NCBI GenBank assembly: GCA_007123785.1
Contig: SLGL01000260.1
Span: 1-7,659, forward strand
Length of the DNA: 7,659 nucleotides
From: Balneolaceae bacterium
GTDB lineage: Bacteria; Bacteroidota; Rhodothermia; Balneolales; Balneolaceae
Direction: 5' to 3'
Part shown: one piece after another, positions 1-6,139 of the stretch
Layout of the letters: each line of letters starts with the position of its first letter
How positions within the stretch are numbered: the stretch's first letter is position 1
Made by a program: the position numbers and the translations under genes
Notes under the pieces: model-generated
Told to the model about the DNA's origin: nothing
The model's input: only the letters and a program-made list of their open reading frames with translations
Database searches by the model: none

Positions 1-306
1 TTAATTTGTTTTGTAAGGGCTATGGTTTATGATCCAAAAATTTTAATTTTAGATGAAGCCACATCAAGTGTGGATTCGGAAACCGAAGAGCTTGTAGCAA
101 AAGCTTGTGAGCGGATGATGAAGGGGAGAACCTCCATTGTGATTGCACACAGGCTTTCGACGATTCAGGGAGCTGATAGAATTCTGGTTATGCACAAAGG
201 AGAAATTAGGGAAACCGGCCCTCATCAAGAATTGATCGAGAAAGAAGGTGGAATTTATCGAAAGCTCTATGAGTTACAATACAAAGAACAGGTCGTGGGA
301 ACGTAA
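1..306 (+). CDS. ABC exporter, ATP-binding C-terminal end (partial)
   Basis: The frame is open from the first base, so this is the last 101 codons of a longer gene whose start lies left of the window. The visible part is the end of an ABC nucleotide-binding domain: Walker B and catalytic glutamate in ILILDEATSSVD (Asp codon 52-54, Glu codon 55-57), a D-loop directly after it (SSVD), and the switch histidine in VIAHRLSTI (His codon 148-150). The tail from GADRILVMHKGEI to the end is typical of ABC exporters with fused membrane and ATPase domains, such as the MsbA/LmrA group, where two ATPase domains sandwich ATP to drive export across the inner membrane. The membrane domain, Walker A and signature motif are outside the window, so substrate and exact subfamily cannot be told. 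It ends in TAA, 56 bases before the next gene on the same strand. Confidence 0.93.
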   Translation, partial: LICFVRAMVYDPKILILDEATSSVDSETEELVAKACERMMKGRTSIVIAHRLSTIQGADRILVMHKGEIRETGPHQELIEKEGGIYRKLYELQYKEQVVGT

Positions 307-348
307 TCCCACAGACTGAACGTAAAATAATACACGTAAACACTAACT

Positions 349-354
349 AAGGAG
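349..354 (+). promoter_or_regulatory. Shine-Dalgarno sequence of the 83-residue gene
   Basis: AAGGAG lies 8 bases before the ATG at 363. It is the only near-consensus leader SD in the window and supports this start. Most other genes here have no recognisable SD. Confidence 0.75.
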
Positions 355-362
355 TAAATAAC

Positions 363-614
363 ATGGCAGATCTGAAAGCAAAAGAAAAAGAACTAAAAGA
401 GGCACTTCAAAAAGAGAAGGAAGAACTCAAAAATACATACGAAGATATCCGAAAAAGATTGAGGTCTGAAAGCGACAGACTTCAGGACGACTTCCAGAAA
501 GAGTATGAGCAGGCAAAAAAATATGTGAAGCAGCATCCCGAAACCGGGGTGGGAATTGCTCTTGCTGGCGGCCTGCTGATCGGATTTGCTCTCGCTAAAC
601 TTTTGAACAGATAA
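363..614 (+). CDS. Small tail-anchored coiled-coil membrane protein
   Basis: This 83-residue protein has two parts. Residues 1-57 are almost all charged and helical (Lys, Glu, Asp, Arg, Gln), with heptad-like spacing that suggests a coiled coil. Residues 62-81 form one hydrophobic, glycine-rich segment (Gly at 63, 65, 69, 70 and 74), ending in a short basic tail LLNR. This architecture resembles the YtxH and ElaB/YqjD/DUF883 small proteins; ElaB/YqjD members are C-terminally anchored in the inner membrane and some bind ribosomes. Assignment to a family is by layout only, not by a diagnostic motif. The ATG is supported by AAGGAG 8 bases upstream. It sits between an ABC exporter gene and prfB, and its TAA is only six bases (all T) before the prfB ATG, so the two are probably co-transcribed and may be translationally coupled. 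Function unknown. Confidence 0.85.
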   Translation: MADLKAKEKELKEALQKEKEELKNTYEDIRKRLRSESDRLQDDFQKEYEQAKKYVKQHPETGVGIALAGGLLIGFALAKLLNR

Positions 615-620
615 TTTTTT

Positions 621-1746
621 ATGAGCAGCATTCAACAAGATAAACTGAATAACCTCTATGAGCGCCTAAATGCGCTCAGGAGGTATCTTTGACTACGACA
701 GAAGAAAAGTACGTATTATAGAGCTTCAGGAGCAGACGCAGGACCCGGAGTTTTGGAACGATCCTTCCAAAGCACAGGGAGTAATGCGTGAACTGGACAA
801 TGAAAAAACCATTATTGGCAAATGGGATCACCTTGATGAACTGAGGGAAAGCATTAATGTATACCGCCAGTTTCTTGAGGAAGGTGAAGATGTGGAGGAA
901 GAGCTTCAGGGTGAAGTCGCCCGGTTCACAGAATTACTGAAAGATCTCGAGCTGCAGAATATGCTTAGTGATCCCGATGATCACAGAGATGCTATTGTTA
1001 CATTCAATCCCGGCGCGGGAGGAACGGAAAGCCAGGACTGGGGTGAAATGCTTTTCAGGATGTATACACGGTGGGCCGAGAAGCGCGGTTATAAAGTCTC
1101 AGTTGTGGAATACCAGGATGGCGATGTAGCCGGACTTAAAAGTGCAACCATTGAAGTGTGCGGGCAAGATGCCTACGGCTATCTAAAGTCGGAAAGTGGA
1201 GTTCACCGGCTGGTAAGAATCTCTCCATTCGACAGCAATTCACGAAGGCACACTTCATTTTGTTCCGTGTTTGTTTCACCCATTATCGATGATACTATTG
1301 AAATTGACCTGAACGATTCGGATATAGAATTACAGAGATTTCATGCAAGCGGTGCCGGCGGCCAGAATGTGAACAAGGTGGAAACCGGTGTTCGACTGAT
1401 CTGGACCGGAAAACTGAGCGACGGAACCGAAGAGCGCGTGGTGGCTGAATGCCAGCAGGAACGCTCACAGCTTCAGAACCGTGAAAAAGCCTTGGTAATG
1501 CTTAAATCAAAGGTCTATGAACTGGAGAAGAGTATAAAAGAGCGGGATAAACAGAAGCTGGAAGACAGCAAGAGCAGTAACGAATGGGGGTCGCAAATCC
1601 GATCATATGTCTTTCACCCATATAATATGGTGAAAGACCATCGCAACGATCATGAAACAGCAGACGTGCAAGGTGTGATGGATGGAGAGCTGGATGAATT
1701 TATGAAGGCTTATCTCATGATGAATGCCACACCAGAATCTGCATGA
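621..1746 (+). CDS. prfB: Peptide chain release factor 2 (programmed +1 frameshift)
   Basis: RF2 reads UGA and UAA stop codons on the ribosome and triggers peptide release. Translation starts at ATG 621 and runs 23 codons to CTT (687-689), where TGA (690-692) is in frame. A +1 shift that skips T690 resumes at GAC 691, giving RRYL-DYD and a 374-residue protein, close to the usual length of about 365. The coiled N-terminal domain is followed by the NPGAGGTESQDW motif, the stop-recognising tripeptide SPF (residues 201-203, the RF2 type rather than the PxT of RF1) and the catalytic GGQ (246-248) in GAGGQNVNKVETGVRL. ATG 670 in the downstream frame is not the real start: it would discard the N terminus and places seven unrelated residues before DYD. 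No SD precedes ATG 621; the gap from the previous gene is TTTTTT. The gene ends in TGA overlapping the coaE ATG. Confidence 0.97.
678..693 (+). promoter_or_regulatory. prfB programmed +1 frameshift site
   Basis: The site reads AGG AGG TAT CTT TGA C: an internal SD (AGGAGG, 678-683), a three-base spacer, the slippery CTT codon (687-689), then in-frame TGA followed by C. This is the classical RF2 recoding signal; E. coli has AGG GGG TAT CTT TGA C, with identical spacing. When RF2 is scarce, the ribosome pauses at UGA, the Leu-tRNA slips from CUU to UUU, and full-length RF2 is made. When RF2 is plentiful, termination yields a 23-residue peptide. The homologous protein sequence changes frame exactly here, which confirms use of the site. 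Confidence 0.97.
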
Positions 1747-2339
1747 TAAAAGTTGGCATTACCGGCGGAATCGGATCGGGAAAATCAACTGTATGCAAAG
1801 AGTGGGAAAAGCTCGGTGCGGTTGTTTTCTACGCCGATGATGTGGCCAGGGAATTGATGGTATCAGAGCCGGCTCTACGGCAAAAGCTAACCGATGCTTT
1901 TGGTCCGAAAACCTATAAAGCCGACGGGTCGCTCAATAAAGCTCACTTGATAGAAGAAGCTTTTAAAAAAGGGCGAGTGCAAGAATTAAACGCGATTGTA
2001 CATCCTGAGGTGGGAAGAGCTTTTCAAAAAAAAAGTGAAGAGGTTGCGGACGAGGGAAAAAACCTGATCGTAAAAGAAGCCGCTCTGCTACTCAACAAGG
2101 GGCGTCCCTATGATCTGGATGTCGTGGTAATTGTTCTGAGCGAAAGTAAAAACCGGATAAACCGGGTGGTTCAGCGAGATGGTGTTACACGCGAAGAAGT
2201 GCAAACCAGAATTGAAAAACAACCCGATTTTGACCAGCTTCTGCATCTTGCAGATTACACGATTGTTAACAACGGATCTCTCGATCAATTAAAAATTAAG
2301 GCGTCTGAACTTTACCAGAAAGTGATACCGTCTGATTAG
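1743..2339 (+). CDS. coaE: Dephospho-CoA kinase
   Basis: CoaE performs the last step of coenzyme A synthesis in the cytoplasm: ATP phosphorylates the ribose 3'-hydroxyl of dephospho-CoA. The 198-residue length is normal. The P-loop is at the N terminus, GGIGSGKS (residues 8-15), followed by the acidic YADDVARE segment (Asp 32 and 33), where the family has its substrate-side aspartates. KEAALLLNKG and the lid motif RDGVTREEV (Arg145, Asp146), then ADYTIVNNGS near the C terminus, complete the family pattern. Its ATG overlaps the prfB TGA as ATGA, so translation is probably coupled to termination of prfB, and no separate SD is evident. A run of nine A (2026-2034) lies inside the gene; the frame is intact across it. 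No clear terminator follows the TAG. Confidence 0.96.
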   Translation: MIKVGITGGIGSGKSTVCKEWEKLGAVVFYADDVARELMVSEPALRQKLTDAFGPKTYKADGSLNKAHLIEEAFKKGRVQELNAIVHPEVGRAFQKKSEEVADEGKNLIVKEAALLLNKGRPYDLDVVVIVLSESKNRINRVVQRDGVTREEVQTRIEKQPDFDQLLHLADYTIVNNGSLDQLKIKASELYQKVIPSD

Positions 2340-2475
2340 AATTGTTACCTTACTGTTTTGTTCAAGATCATGGCTGGATTATACTGCTTGTCTGCTGATA
2401 GCTTGAATTCTGAAATTCTGCCTCTGTTGTTATCTTAAAATGTTCATCATGTAATTTTTTTAATCTCAGAAATCT
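2340..2475. other. Gap between coaE and fbp
   Basis: These 136 bases are A/T-rich and hold no open gene, no tRNA and no hairpin followed by a T run. Several TTG-type -35 candidates exist (for instance TTGAAT near 2403), but none is paired with a good -10 at proper distance, and there is no clear Bacteroidota-type TAnnTTTG box. The fbp promoter presumably lies here, but I cannot place it. No SD precedes the fbp ATG. Confidence 0.5.
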
Positions 2476-3489
2476 ATGTCAGACGAAAATAATAAACGGA
2501 TAACTTTTGAGGAGTTCATCAAGACAGATCAAAAGCATATATCCGGTGTGGATAACGAGCTGACTGCCTTGCTAAAAGAGATTTTACTGGCAGGAAAATC
2601 AATTTCATCTATATCAGGAAGAGCTCCAATCAGCGGGCTTACAGGTACTGACGGATCGGTAAACCAGCACGGTGATAAAGTGAAAAAACTTGATCTTATA
2701 GCCGAAGAAGAGATGGTTTCTGCATTGAGGCGTGCAACATCAGTCTGTATGGCTGTAAGTGAAGAGACTGAAGAAGTGATTCACCTGAACAGTGAAAACG
2801 GAAACTATATTGTTTCTTTCGACCCGATTGACGGATCTGCAAATATCGATACGAACCTTTCCACAGGAACCATTTTCTCCATCTCAAAGAGACAAAGTAA
2901 AATTGGGGGAAAGCCCGATGAGGAAGAAGTGCTGCAGACGGGGGATGTACAGGTTGTTGCAGGATATTTTTTATATGGCCCGGCCCTGGTATTCTGTTTT
3001 ACTGCCGGTTCAGGTTTGCATCAGTTTATCCTTGATTCTGATACCGGAACATTTATTCTTGTCCGCGAAAATTGCAAAATACCGGGGCATGGTACGGTTT
3101 ACAGTATAAATGAAGGCGGAGTAGAGACGTTTTCCGCAGGTGTGAAAAATTACATCCGTTATTGCCAGGAAGGAGATCCGGCAACCGGAAGGCCTTACCT
3201 CAGCCGCTATTGCGGGGCGATGGTGGCGGATATCCACAGGATTTTACTTGAAGGCGGAATTTTTATCTATCCCCGAACAGATGAATTTCCATCTGGAAAA
3301 GTGCGGATGCTCTACGAATGCAACCCGATGAGTTTTATCATCGAAGAGGCAGGAGGAATGTCCGTAAACGGACGCAAGCGCATCATGGAAGTTGAACCGG
3401 ATGATATTCATCAGCAATCCCCGATTTTTATCGGTTCAACCCAAAACGTAAAAACTGTACTCTCTTTTTTAGAGAATCAGGATCAGTAG
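2476..3489 (+). CDS. fbp: Fructose-1,6-bisphosphatase, class I
   Basis: The enzyme removes the C1 phosphate of fructose-1,6-bisphosphate, the committed step of gluconeogenesis in the cytoplasm, using divalent metal ions. The 337-residue length matches class I enzymes. In order: GDKVKKLD in the N-terminal third; SEETEE with the metal-ligand glutamates (Ser95, Glu96, Glu97); the signature FDPIDGSANID with Asp116 and Asp119, equivalent to metal-binding Asp118/121 of the pig enzyme; GAMVADIHRILLEGGIFIYP; and KVRMLYECNPMSFIIEEAGG with Glu281, equivalent to pig Glu280. All expected catalytic residues are present. The signature has Ala where many members have a second Ser (DGSSNID), a mild variation. 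ATG 2476 gives the normal N-terminal extension; an SD is lacking. The gene is separated from coaE by 136 bases and converges on the DUF192 gene, so it is probably a single-gene unit. Confidence 0.96.
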   Translation: MSDENNKRITFEEFIKTDQKHISGVDNELTALLKEILLAGKSISSISGRAPISGLTGTDGSVNQHGDKVKKLDLIAEEEMVSALRRATSVCMAVSEETEEVIHLNSENGNYIVSFDPIDGSANIDTNLSTGTIFSISKRQSKIGGKPDEEEVLQTGDVQVVAGYFLYGPALVFCFTAGSGLHQFILDSDTGTFILVRENCKIPGHGTVYSINEGGVETFSAGVKNYIRYCQEGDPATGRPYLSRYCGAMVADIHRILLEGGIFIYPRTDEFPSGKVRMLYECNPMSFIIEEAGGMSVNGRKRIMEVEPDDIHQQSPIFIGSTQNVKTVLSFLENQDQ

Positions 3490-3588
3490 CGATAAACCCG
3501 ATTTTCTGTTAGAAATGCCGGCTGACCCGAATATCTCACAAAGAAACTCTTTCCTCTTTTTACTGAGGATCTCTGCATGGTTTATCGC
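3489..3588. repeat. 10-bp inverted repeat in the fbp/DUF192 convergent gap
   Basis: GCGATAAACC at 3489-3498 is the exact reverse complement of GGTTTATCGC at 3579-3588, with 80 bases between. The left arm begins on the last base of the fbp stop codon. Smaller hairpins lie between the arms: TTTCT/AGAAA (3503-3507 with 3511-3515), AAAGA/TCTTT (3540-3544 with 3548-3552) and CCTC/GAGG (3553-3556 with 3565-3568). The arms could close a branched structure at the end of either convergent transcript. There is no standard hairpin plus T run, and no target-site duplication flanks the arms, so a transposon origin is not supported. The pairing is seen; a role is inference. Confidence 0.5.
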
Positions 3589-3630
3589 GTGATTATTCCG
3601 GTTGACAATGGTTTGATTCAAATAGCGAAT

Positions 3631-4128
3631 CTATTCCTGATCAAGATCTTCAATCTGAATTTTCATTCCTTCGGTAATATCGTGACGCATGGTGAAGCCG
3701 GCATTTACTTCAACCACATATTTTGCCGGTTCTTCAGATGGAATACTGTCGTGGGAGTAAGGTGGGGTGTTGCGGTGAATTCTCACAATTTCATATTCGC
3801 CATTAATAAAAATAATATCGAGTGAAAGCGGGGTTCCGGCCATCCAGAAGCTACGGGGTTCATCTTCTTCAAAAATAAAAAGCATACCGGCATCTGATGG
3901 AAGGTCATGTACGTCCATGAGGCCTTCGCTTCTTGAAGCATCATCATCAGCTACAGATACTTTGATTGTTGTGACAGCTTCATCTTCTGCCTGTAAGAAT
4001 AGTACTTCTGACGTGTAGGCGAGCTCTCTTACAGGTCTTTCGGTTTCTTCAGTGGTATCGGTTCGTTCTCCGTTACCGGAGCAGCCAATAATAAGTAAGA
4101 GGATAACTATACAAGTTGTGCGAAGCAT
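3631..4128 (-). CDS. DUF192-family lipoprotein
   Basis: The 165-residue product starts with a short basic end, a hydrophobic stretch (residues 6-15) and the lipobox-like IIGC, with lipidation expected at Cys16 followed by Ser-Gly, so it should be a membrane-anchored lipoprotein facing the periplasm. A Thr/Glu-rich linker (18-32) leads to a DUF192 domain (about 42-160) with its conserved pattern: Arg66 and GLM (69-71), GMLFIF (81-86), FWM (94-96), LDIIF (103-107), TPPYSHDSIPSEEPAKYVVEVNAG (121-144). DUF192 proteins are common single-domain secreted or periplasmic proteins; their biochemical function is not established. The gene is divergent from rimP and convergent with fbp, so it is likely transcribed alone. 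No SD is visible upstream of its ATG. Ends in TAG. Confidence 0.92.
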   Translation of the reverse strand: MLRTTCIVILLLIIGCSGNGERTDTTEETERPVRELAYTSEVLFLQAEDEAVTTIKVSVADDDASRSEGLMDVHDLPSDAGMLFIFEEDEPRSFWMAGTPLSLDIIFINGEYEIVRIHRNTPPYSHDSIPSEEPAKYVVEVNAGFTMRHDITEGMKIQIEDLDQE

Positions 4129-4264
4129 AAAGTATGTTTATAAAAATGAGAGTTAACAATTTATCTGCAACGAAATAAAAAATGGAATCATGCTTTCATA
4201 GCTGGCTCTAAACAACTCAGAAAGGTTGTAATTTTCGGCATTTTAGGTTATTTTTAGAAGTCTG
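4129..4264. promoter_or_regulatory. Divergent promoter region and 5' part of the rimP leader
   Basis: The minus-strand lipoprotein and the plus-strand rimP operon must both be transcribed from here or close by. One plus-strand sigma70-like pair can be drawn: TTGTGC (4116-4121), 17 bases, TATAAA (4139-4144); only three of six -35 bases match. TAATTTTC (4229-4236) resembles the Bacteroidota -7 box TAnnTTTG but lacks a good upstream partner. Weak hairpins occur: ATGGAA/TTTCAT (4182-4187 with 4194-4199) and ACAAC/GTTGT (4212-4216 with 4225-4229). The region surely holds promoters, but the exact sites are uncertain. Confidence 0.4.
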
Positions 4265-4299
4265 AAAAGTGAGCGCCGGGAAGGTTCTCACTTTTTTTT
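4265..4299 (+). terminator. Intrinsic-terminator-like hairpin in the rimP leader (candidate attenuator)
   Basis: AAAAGTGAG (4265-4273) pairs perfectly with CTCACTTTT (4287-4295), nine base pairs, and the T tract runs for eight bases (4292-4299). Inside the 13-base loop, CC (4276-4277) can pair with GG (4283-4284), extending the stem past one mismatch and a G-T wobble. The upstream gene is on the opposite strand, so this element does not end a plus-strand gene next to it; it sits 22 bases before the rimP ATG and would act on the operon leader. A terminator-bearing rimP leader is described in gammaproteobacteria (the rimP leader motif), so a similar attenuator is plausible here. The hairpin is directly seen; regulation is inferred. 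Confidence 0.75.
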
Positions 4300-4321
4300 G
4301 TATTTACTGTTAAAGAAACGA

Positions 4322-4780
4322 ATGAACAACGACAAAATAAATACCCTGAAAACAATCGCCGAGTCTGTCATTGAACAAGAAAATATGTTTCTTGTGGATG
4401 TGGAAGTAAAGCATCAAAAAATACCGGAGTATTGGATTTTGGTGGATACCGAGCGAGAAGGCGTAAGCCTGGAGGCGTGCTCCAGGGTCAGTCGTGAAAT
4501 AAGCAGTTTGCTGGATGAGCAAGAATTATTTGCAGGTGCATACAGGCTGAATGTATCATCACCGGGCCTGTCGAGGCCGCTTAGTGACAAGCGTCAATAC
4601 AGGAAAAATCGCGGACGATCTGCAAAAATAAAATTCAAAGAAAGTGAAAATTATCACTCCGCAGAAGGGGTGATAGATGAAGTTGATGATAGCAGCATCA
4701 CAATTCTGGATAATGATAAGAACCAAAGAAAGATCTCATTTGACAGTATTGTCGAAACAATAATCATCCCGAAAATTTAG
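4322..4780 (+). CDS. rimP: Ribosome maturation factor RimP
   Basis: RimP binds the pre-30S subunit and assists its maturation. The 152-residue protein has the normal size and two-domain layout: an N-terminal alpha/beta domain (about 5-88) ending in the family signature YRLNVSSPGLSRPL (74-87), then an SH3-like beta domain (about 89-152). I chose ATG 4322. An in-frame TTG at 4298 would begin inside the T tract of the leader hairpin and add eight unsupported residues. The bases before the ATG (AAAGAAACG) make at best a poor SD. It is the first gene of the widely conserved rimP-nusA-infB order, and nusA starts 32 bases after its TAG. The terminator-like hairpin just upstream may control the whole operon. 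Confidence 0.95.
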   Translation: MNNDKINTLKTIAESVIEQENMFLVDVEVKHQKIPEYWILVDTEREGVSLEACSRVSREISSLLDEQELFAGAYRLNVSSPGLSRPLSDKRQYRKNRGRSAKIKFKESENYHSAEGVIDEVDDSSITILDNDKNQRKISFDSIVETIIIPKI

Positions 4781-4812
4781 ATGAAAATAATTTCAAAACA
4801 GGAAAATTTCTG

Positions 4813-6072
4813 ATGCAAAACGATATTTCAAAACTCATTATTCAGTCATTTGCTGAAATAGCCAAGGACAAAGGTATCGATAAAGACCTGCTGCTGTCCA
4901 TTCTTGAGGATGTATTTCGCACCATGATTCGCAAAAAATATGATTCGGATGAAGCTTTTGAAGTGATTCTGAATGCTGATCGCGGCGAAATTCAGATTCT
5001 CCATATCCGTGAAGTGGTTCCCGCCGATGAGCTGACTGATCCGGTTATGGAAATTTCACTGGAAGATGCGCAAAAGCATGATCCTGATCTTGAACTTTAC
5101 GATGAATTTGCCCAGGAGATTTCAATTACTGATTTTGGCCGTCGCGCTGTAACGATGGCACGGCAGCAGCTTGCACAGCGAATACGTGAGATAGAAAAAG
5201 ACAATGTTTTTGAAGATTACACCGACCGAATCGGTGAAATTGTTCTCGGTGATGTTTATCAGGTTCGAAACAACAAAGATATTCTTGTGAACCACAACGG
5301 CGTTGAACTGCTATTGCCAAAAAACGAACAGATCTACAAAGACCGCTACCGTAAAGGAGATACCATCCGCGCAGTAGTTGTAGAAGTGAAACGGCAGGGG
5401 GGAAACCCGACTGTGATTATTTCTCGAACATCCCCGTTGTTTCTTGAAAGGTTGTTCGAAAATGAAATTCCTGAAGTGTTCGACGGTATTATTGAGCTGA
5501 AGCGCATTGCCAGAGAGCCGGGAGACCGCTCTAAAGTAGCTGTTATTTCTCATGACGAGCGTGTAGACCCCGTTGGCGCATGCGTAGGAATGAAGGGGAT
5601 CCGGATTCACGCTGTGGTTCGTGAACTTCAGAATGAAAATATTGATGTCATTAATTATAGTGACGACAATATTGAATTCATCAAACGAGCGTTACAACCG
5701 GCAAAGGTGCTTAAAGTAGAGCTCAGTGAAGACGGCAACCGTGCCAGTGTGCTTGTACCCGCTGATGAAGTCTCCAAAGCTATTGGCAAGGGCGGGGTTA
5801 ACATCCGGCTGGCCTCGAAACTGGTGGAATGTGAAATTGATGTGTTCAGAGAAGTGGAAGAGGAAGATGATATCGATATCGCCGAGTTCGAAGTAGACTT
5901 CGGCCCAGATACTATCGAAATACTTCGTGAGATTGGATGTGACAGCGCAAGAGCTGTACTTGAACTCGATGAAGATGAGATTGTACGCCGTACCGATGGA
6001 AATATAAGCCGCGAAGAAGCCGAAAGAATCATCGATATCATTGCATATGAATTTGAGGACGAGGAAGATTGA
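4813..6072 (+). CDS. nusA: Transcription termination/antitermination protein NusA
   Basis: NusA binds RNA polymerase and the nascent RNA, and modulates pausing, intrinsic termination and antitermination. Domains in order in the 419-residue protein: the polymerase-binding N-terminal domain (about 1-130), the S1 domain (about 140-205, from IGEIVLGDVYQV to VIISRTSP), KH1 with VDPVGACVGMKGIRI (Gly255-Gly262), and KH2 with AIGKGGVNIRLASKL (GKGG at 325-328). The C terminus (about 362-419) contains one helix-hairpin-helix-like segment and a very acidic end, EFEDEED. It lacks the two acidic repeats found at the end of the longer E. coli protein, which is usual outside Proteobacteria. ATG 4813 has AGGA (4800-4803) nine bases upstream. 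There is no ylxR or ylxQ gene between nusA and infB, unlike in Firmicutes; a 67-base gap follows. Confidence 0.97.
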   Translation: MQNDISKLIIQSFAEIAKDKGIDKDLLLSILEDVFRTMIRKKYDSDEAFEVILNADRGEIQILHIREVVPADELTDPVMEISLEDAQKHDPDLELYDEFAQEISITDFGRRAVTMARQQLAQRIREIEKDNVFEDYTDRIGEIVLGDVYQVRNNKDILVNHNGVELLLPKNEQIYKDRYRKGDTIRAVVVEVKRQGGNPTVIISRTSPLFLERLFENEIPEVFDGIIELKRIAREPGDRSKVAVISHDERVDPVGACVGMKGIRIHAVVRELQNENIDVINYSDDNIEFIKRALQPAKVLKVELSEDGNRASVLVPADEVSKAIGKGGVNIRLASKLVECEIDVFREVEEEDDIDIAEFEVDFGPDTIEILREIGCDSARAVLELDEDEIVRRTDGNISREEAERIIDIIAYEFEDEED

Positions 6073-6074
6073 TC

Positions 6075-6115
6075 GTACCTTTCGGGGTACTGGAAGTGCT
6101 TAGTACAATTTTTTT
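6075..6115 (+). terminator. Alternative hairpins and T tract between nusA and infB
   Basis: GTAC occurs three times (6075, 6087, 6103). The first and second copies form a hairpin with a UUCG loop: GTACCT (6075-6080) with GGGTAC (6085-6090). The second and third form GTACT (6087-6091) with AGTAC (6102-6106), followed by AA and seven T (6109-6115), like a weak intrinsic terminator. Both hairpins need bases 6087-6090, so they exclude each other, as in an attenuator. The second stem is only five pairs with a ten-base loop, so termination would be weak at best. It begins two bases after the nusA stop codon. Confidence 0.45.
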
Positions 6116-6139
6116 GATTTAAACGACGTAAAAACATAT

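Noticed and set aside
301..340. Three ACGTAA copies after the ABC gene (from 301, 320 and 334)
   Set aside because: The spacing is irregular and the unit short and A-rich, with no symmetric or operator-like structure; likely chance.
670..672. ATG 670 as the prfB start
   Set aside because: It gives MRSGGIF before DYD and skips the conserved 23-codon leader; the frameshift site explains the break.
3489..3588. Inverted repeat as transposon ends (MITE-like element)
   Set aside because: There is no target-site duplication, the left arm includes the fbp stop base, and no second copy is seen in the window.
3615..3631. GATTC/GAATC hairpin at the end of the DUF192 gene as a terminator
   Set aside because: It has only five A/T-rich pairs and no T run on the minus strand after it, so it is not supported as an intrinsic terminator.
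3577..3825. Plus-strand 82-codon frame opposite the DUF192 gene
   Set aside because: The minus strand encodes the full DUF192 pattern with a lipobox; this frame has no recognisable features and overlaps it entirely.
4298..4300. TTG 4298 as the rimP start
   Set aside because: It lies within the terminator T tract and adds residues absent from the RimP pattern; ATG 4322 fits better.
5655..6137. Minus-strand Ser-rich open frame opposite the nusA 3' end
   Set aside because: The Ser runs are the antisense of acidic GAA/GAT-type codons in the NusA C terminus; no homology is recognisable.
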